From contig NZ_JABUAE010000020.1 of assembly GCF_013314535.1 (NCBI RefSeq), forward strand, positions 1 through 64,000: a stretch of DNA of 64,000 nt, given 5' to 3'. Both the position numbers and the translations under genes were made by a program. The stretch is from Bacillus sp. Xin1 (lineage in GTDB: Bacteria; Bacillota; Bacilli; Bacillales; Bacillaceae_G). Each line of letters opens with the position of its first letter. Position 1 is the stretch's first letter. A model generated the notes under the pieces. That model worked only from the letters and a program-made list of their open reading frames with translations, had not been told where the DNA came from and did no database searches. Below, in pieces: positions 61,754 to 64,000 of the stretch.

Positions 61754-62639
61754 TCAGCACACCTCGCTTCTGCTCTTCCATTATTCGGGATGCAAATTCT
61801 TCACCAACTTTTAATGCGGCTGCCGTCATAATATCTAAATTACCTGCGTAAGAAGGAAAATAATCCCCGGCTCCTTCTACCTCTAAAAATACAGTTACAC
61901 GGTTCCCATCAAACATTGGCTCTTGTTTTAAAGAATACCCTGGGACATATGACTTAACTTCTTCAACCATCTTATAAATCGCTTGCCCTATCAATAATTC
62001 ATCCATATGTTTGACTTCACAATATACAGTGTCCCTCATTAAAATCGGAGGATCAGCAGGATTTAATATAATAAGCGCTTTTCCGTAGTCCGCTCCCCCA
62101 ACTTCTTCAATCCCACGCCTTGTCGTAATCGTAAACTCATCAATATTTGCTCGTGTACCTGGACCTGCACTTAAACTAGAAATCGTAGCAACTATCTCCG
62201 CATACGTAACGTCCGCCACTTCGTTAATAGCATGAACAATCGGAATCGTTGCTTGTCCACCACATGTAATCATATTGACGTTCCGCGTTTCTAGATGAGT
62301 CCCATCCTGTATGGCTGGACAAACAAATGGGCCACATGCCGCTGGTGTCAAATCTATCACTAGTTTTCCTAACTCTCTTAAAACTTCCGCATGATAAATA
62401 TGTGCTTTAGCTGAAGTAGCATCAAATATAATATCCGCTATGCTAGGATTCTCAATGATCGCTTGTATACCATTATCAAAAATCTCACATCCTTCTTCTT
62501 TCGCCCGCCTTAATCCTTCTGATTCAGAATCTATCCCTATCATGGCAGTCATTTCAATACCTTCACTTTTTCTTAATTTATACATTAAATCCGTACCGAT
62601 ATTTCCAGAACCTATAATAGCCGCCTTCACTTTCCCCAC
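61740..62639 (-). CDS. Acetaldehyde dehydrogenase (acylating)
   Basis: 299 residues. NAD site [18 protein letters not shown], catalytic Cys in [11 protein letters not shown], and [14 protein letters not shown]. Converts the aldolase's acetaldehyde to acetyl-CoA with NAD and CoA. The frame begins at 62663, but GGAGGGG spacing points to GTG 62639. Confidence 0.93.
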   Translation of the reverse strand: MGKVKAAIIGSGNIGTDLMYKLRKSEGIEMTAMIGIDSESEGLRRAKEEGCEIFDNGIQAIIENPSIADIIFDATSAKAHIYHAEVLRELGKLVIDLTPAACGPFVCPAIQDGTHLETRNVNMITCGGQATIPIVHAINEVADVTYAEIVATISSLSAGPGTRANIDEFTITTRRGIEEVGGADYGKALIILNPADPPILMRDTVYCEVKHMDELLIGQAIYKMVEEVKSYVPGYSLKQEPMFDGNRVTVFLEVEGAGDYFPSYAGNLDIMTAAALKVGEEFASRIMEEQKRGVLNETK

Positions 62640-62671
62640 ATATATCCCCTCCGTTTCACACAATGATACAG

Positions 62672-63451
62672 TTATACAAATTTAATAGAAACAGAACCGA
62701 GAGATCCGAAATCAGCTTGAACTTCATCATTACATTGAACCGAAACGGCACCCGATAGTGCACCCGGCAAAATTAATTCCCCAGCCTTCAATGAAATTTG
62801 AAATTCGCTCAGTTTATTCGCTAGCCAAGCAACTGCTTGCGCAGGATGCCCTAATGCTGCCGCCCCTGCTCCAGTAGCAATTAAACTATTATTTTTATAG
62901 AGCGTCATTCCAGCTGTACGCAAATCTACTTCAGACACATTAGAAAACTTATCACCAGCAACTACTCTCGCAGAAGAGCCATTATCTGCTACTGTATCGG
63001 CAAGCTTAATCTTCCAATCTGCAATACGACTATCAATAATTTCAAGTGTAGGTACAATATATTTCGTTGCCATTAACACATCTACATATGTAATATTCGG
63101 GCCACTCAAATCTTCTGCTAAAATAAATCCAATTTCCGCTTCTACTTTTGGAGATACAAACGAATCTACAGCGATTACACTTCCACTTTCTACTTTCATA
63201 TCATCTAGCAAATGTCCGTAATCCGGTTCATCCACTCCAAGCATTTGCTGCATTGCATCACTCGTAAGCCCGACTTTCTTCCCAATCACTGTGCGTCCTT
63301 GTTTTAACTTTTTTCCAACTACTTCGAGTTGAATGTTATACGAATCTGAAACAGATAGATTTGGATACCTTTCCGTAAAAGGAGAAATCGGTCTACACGT
63401 TTGTTCTGCCTGCAATAATTCATCTGCTAATTCCTTTATTAACACTTGCAT
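62672..63451 (-). CDS. 2-oxopent-4-enoate hydratase/4-oxalocrotonate decarboxylase family (2)
   Basis: 259 residues, paralog of 59936-60724: [47 protein letters not shown]. Probably the 2-hydroxypentadienoate hydratase step, by position upstream of the dehydrogenase. GGGGTGAGATAC sets ATG 63451. Confidence 0.85.
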   Translation of the reverse strand: MQVLIKELADELLQAEQTCRPISPFTERYPNLSVSDSYNIQLEVVGKKLKQGRTVIGKKVGLTSDAMQQMLGVDEPDYGHLLDDMKVESGSVIAVDSFVSPKVEAEIGFILAEDLSGPNITYVDVLMATKYIVPTLEIIDSRIADWKIKLADTVADNGSSARVVAGDKFSNVSEVDLRTAGMTLYKNNSLIATGAGAAALGHPAQAVAWLANKLSEFQISLKAGELILPGALSGAVSVQCNDEVQADFGSLGSVSIKFV

Positions 63452-63487
63452 GTATCTCACCCCATTTTTAGAATCTATATTTAGAAC

Positions 63488-63530
63488 CCATCAGCGGAAA
63501 TACCATTCCGCTGATGGAAGTTTCACTTTA
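63488..63530 (-). repeat. Hairpin repeat unit, copy 2
   Basis: CCATCAGCGGA/TCCGCTGATGG hairpin followed by GAAGTTTCACTTTA, ending at the ALDH stop. Same as 9151-9194. Confidence 0.6.
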
Positions 63531-64000
63531 TAATTTCATCGTAACTGTCTTTGCTTCTGTATAAAATTCAAAACTATGGCGTCCACCTTCTCGGCCAATA
63601 CCACTTGCCTTGGAACCACCAAATGGAGTACGTAAATCTCGTACATACCAACAATTAATCCATAATAGTCCCGAATCAATTTGCGAAACAACTCGCTGTG
63701 CTCTTCTAAGATCATTTGTCCAAACAACTCCTGCTAAACCATAAATAGAATCATTTGCGATACGAATTGCATCTTCTTCTGTCTTAAATGGTATAACAAC
63801 TAAAACTGGACCAAAAATCTCTTCTTGAGCTACACGCATACAATTATCAACATCATATAGTACAGTTGGTTCATAGAAATTCCCTTGTGCTAAACTTTCG
63901 ATTCTTTTTCCGCCGTGAGCTAATTTCGCTCCTTCTGAAAGACCTATTTGTACGTATTGTTCAACTGTTTCTAAATGTGATTTTGAAACCAGTGCTCCCA
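63528..64000 (-). CDS. Aldehyde dehydrogenase, 2-hydroxymuconic semialdehyde type (partial)
   Basis: About 157 C-terminal residues of an ALDH; the reading frame continues off the window. Seen: QEEIFGPVLVVIPF, SIYGLAGVVWTND, LLWINCWYVRDLRTPFGGSKASG. The catalytic Cys and NAD fold lie outside. Gene order with the lower meta-pathway suggests oxidation of 2-hydroxymuconate semialdehyde or its amino analogue. Confidence 0.85.
   Translation of the reverse strand, partial: GALVSKSHLETVEQYVQIGLSEGAKLAHGGKRIESLAQGNFYEPTVLYDVDNCMRVAQEEIFGPVLVVIPFKTEEDAIRIANDSIYGLAGVVWTNDLRRAQRVVSQIDSGLLWINCWYVRDLRTPFGGSKASGIGREGGRHSFEFYTEAKTVTMKL

Overview
The window reads as chromosome of a Bacillus cereus-group bacterium. 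It is AT-rich, has strong AGGAGG-type ribosome sites, and carries a GerW/YtfJ spore protein, a Firmicute-type (VIIb) ESX secretion locus and many Bacillus housekeeping genes. No rRNA, tRNA, complete IS element or CRISPR array was seen.

1-14.6 kb is an accessory island. It looks catabolic: two full TauD-type Fe(II)/2-oxoglutarate dioxygenases and a fragment of a third, an acyl-CoA ligase, a DAD-like cupin, three intact SDRs and one SDR wreck, an alpha/beta hydrolase, an MFS carrier plus a truncated copy, and one LysR regulator with remnants of others. Seven copies of one roughly 70-bp AT-rich element sit in front of almost every transcription unit. They share a palindrome (ATTAAAGATTTTAAT or close) and a -10 box, which suggests a single LysR regulon built by duplicating a promoter cassette. 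The island is bracketed by pieces of toxin-immunity systems: a CdiI-like immunity gene with a stop at codon 4 on the left, and the tip of an EndoU nuclease toxin with its probable immunity gene on the right. The toxin tip begins exactly where the last element copy ends.

14.7-30.2 kb is ordinary backbone: glutathione peroxidase, an MBL-fold hydrolase, an ECF sigma/anti-sigma pair, a quinone oxidoreductase, a DEAD-box helicase, formate-THF ligase, a methyltransferase, GerW and small conserved proteins.

30.2-47.8 kb is a type VIIb secretion locus on the minus strand, in the order esxA-esaA-essA-esaB-essB-essC. It is followed by an effector module: a lipoprotein, a lipase with its enzyme domain at the N-terminus and a helical C-terminus (layout like staphylococcal TslA), a small helical partner and a DUF4176 protein. 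Downstream lie an array of related lipoproteins, several broken, and a second, decayed copy of the essC 3' end fused to a decayed copy of the first lipoprotein. This looks like module duplication at the essC end. I infer that the lipoproteins are surface immunity proteins.

48-59.6 kb is mixed backbone: GNATs, a 2H phosphoesterase, an orphan pair of peptide-type ABC permeases, a PPP-type phosphatase, a MocR regulator, a YitT protein, a kinase-fold protein, alanine racemase and several decayed genes. 59.7-64 kb (minus strand) holds the lower meta-cleavage pathway: semialdehyde dehydrogenase (runs off the window), hydratase, acylating acetaldehyde dehydrogenase, hydroxy-oxovalerate aldolase, decarboxylase and tautomerase, converting ring-cleavage products to pyruvate and acetyl-CoA.
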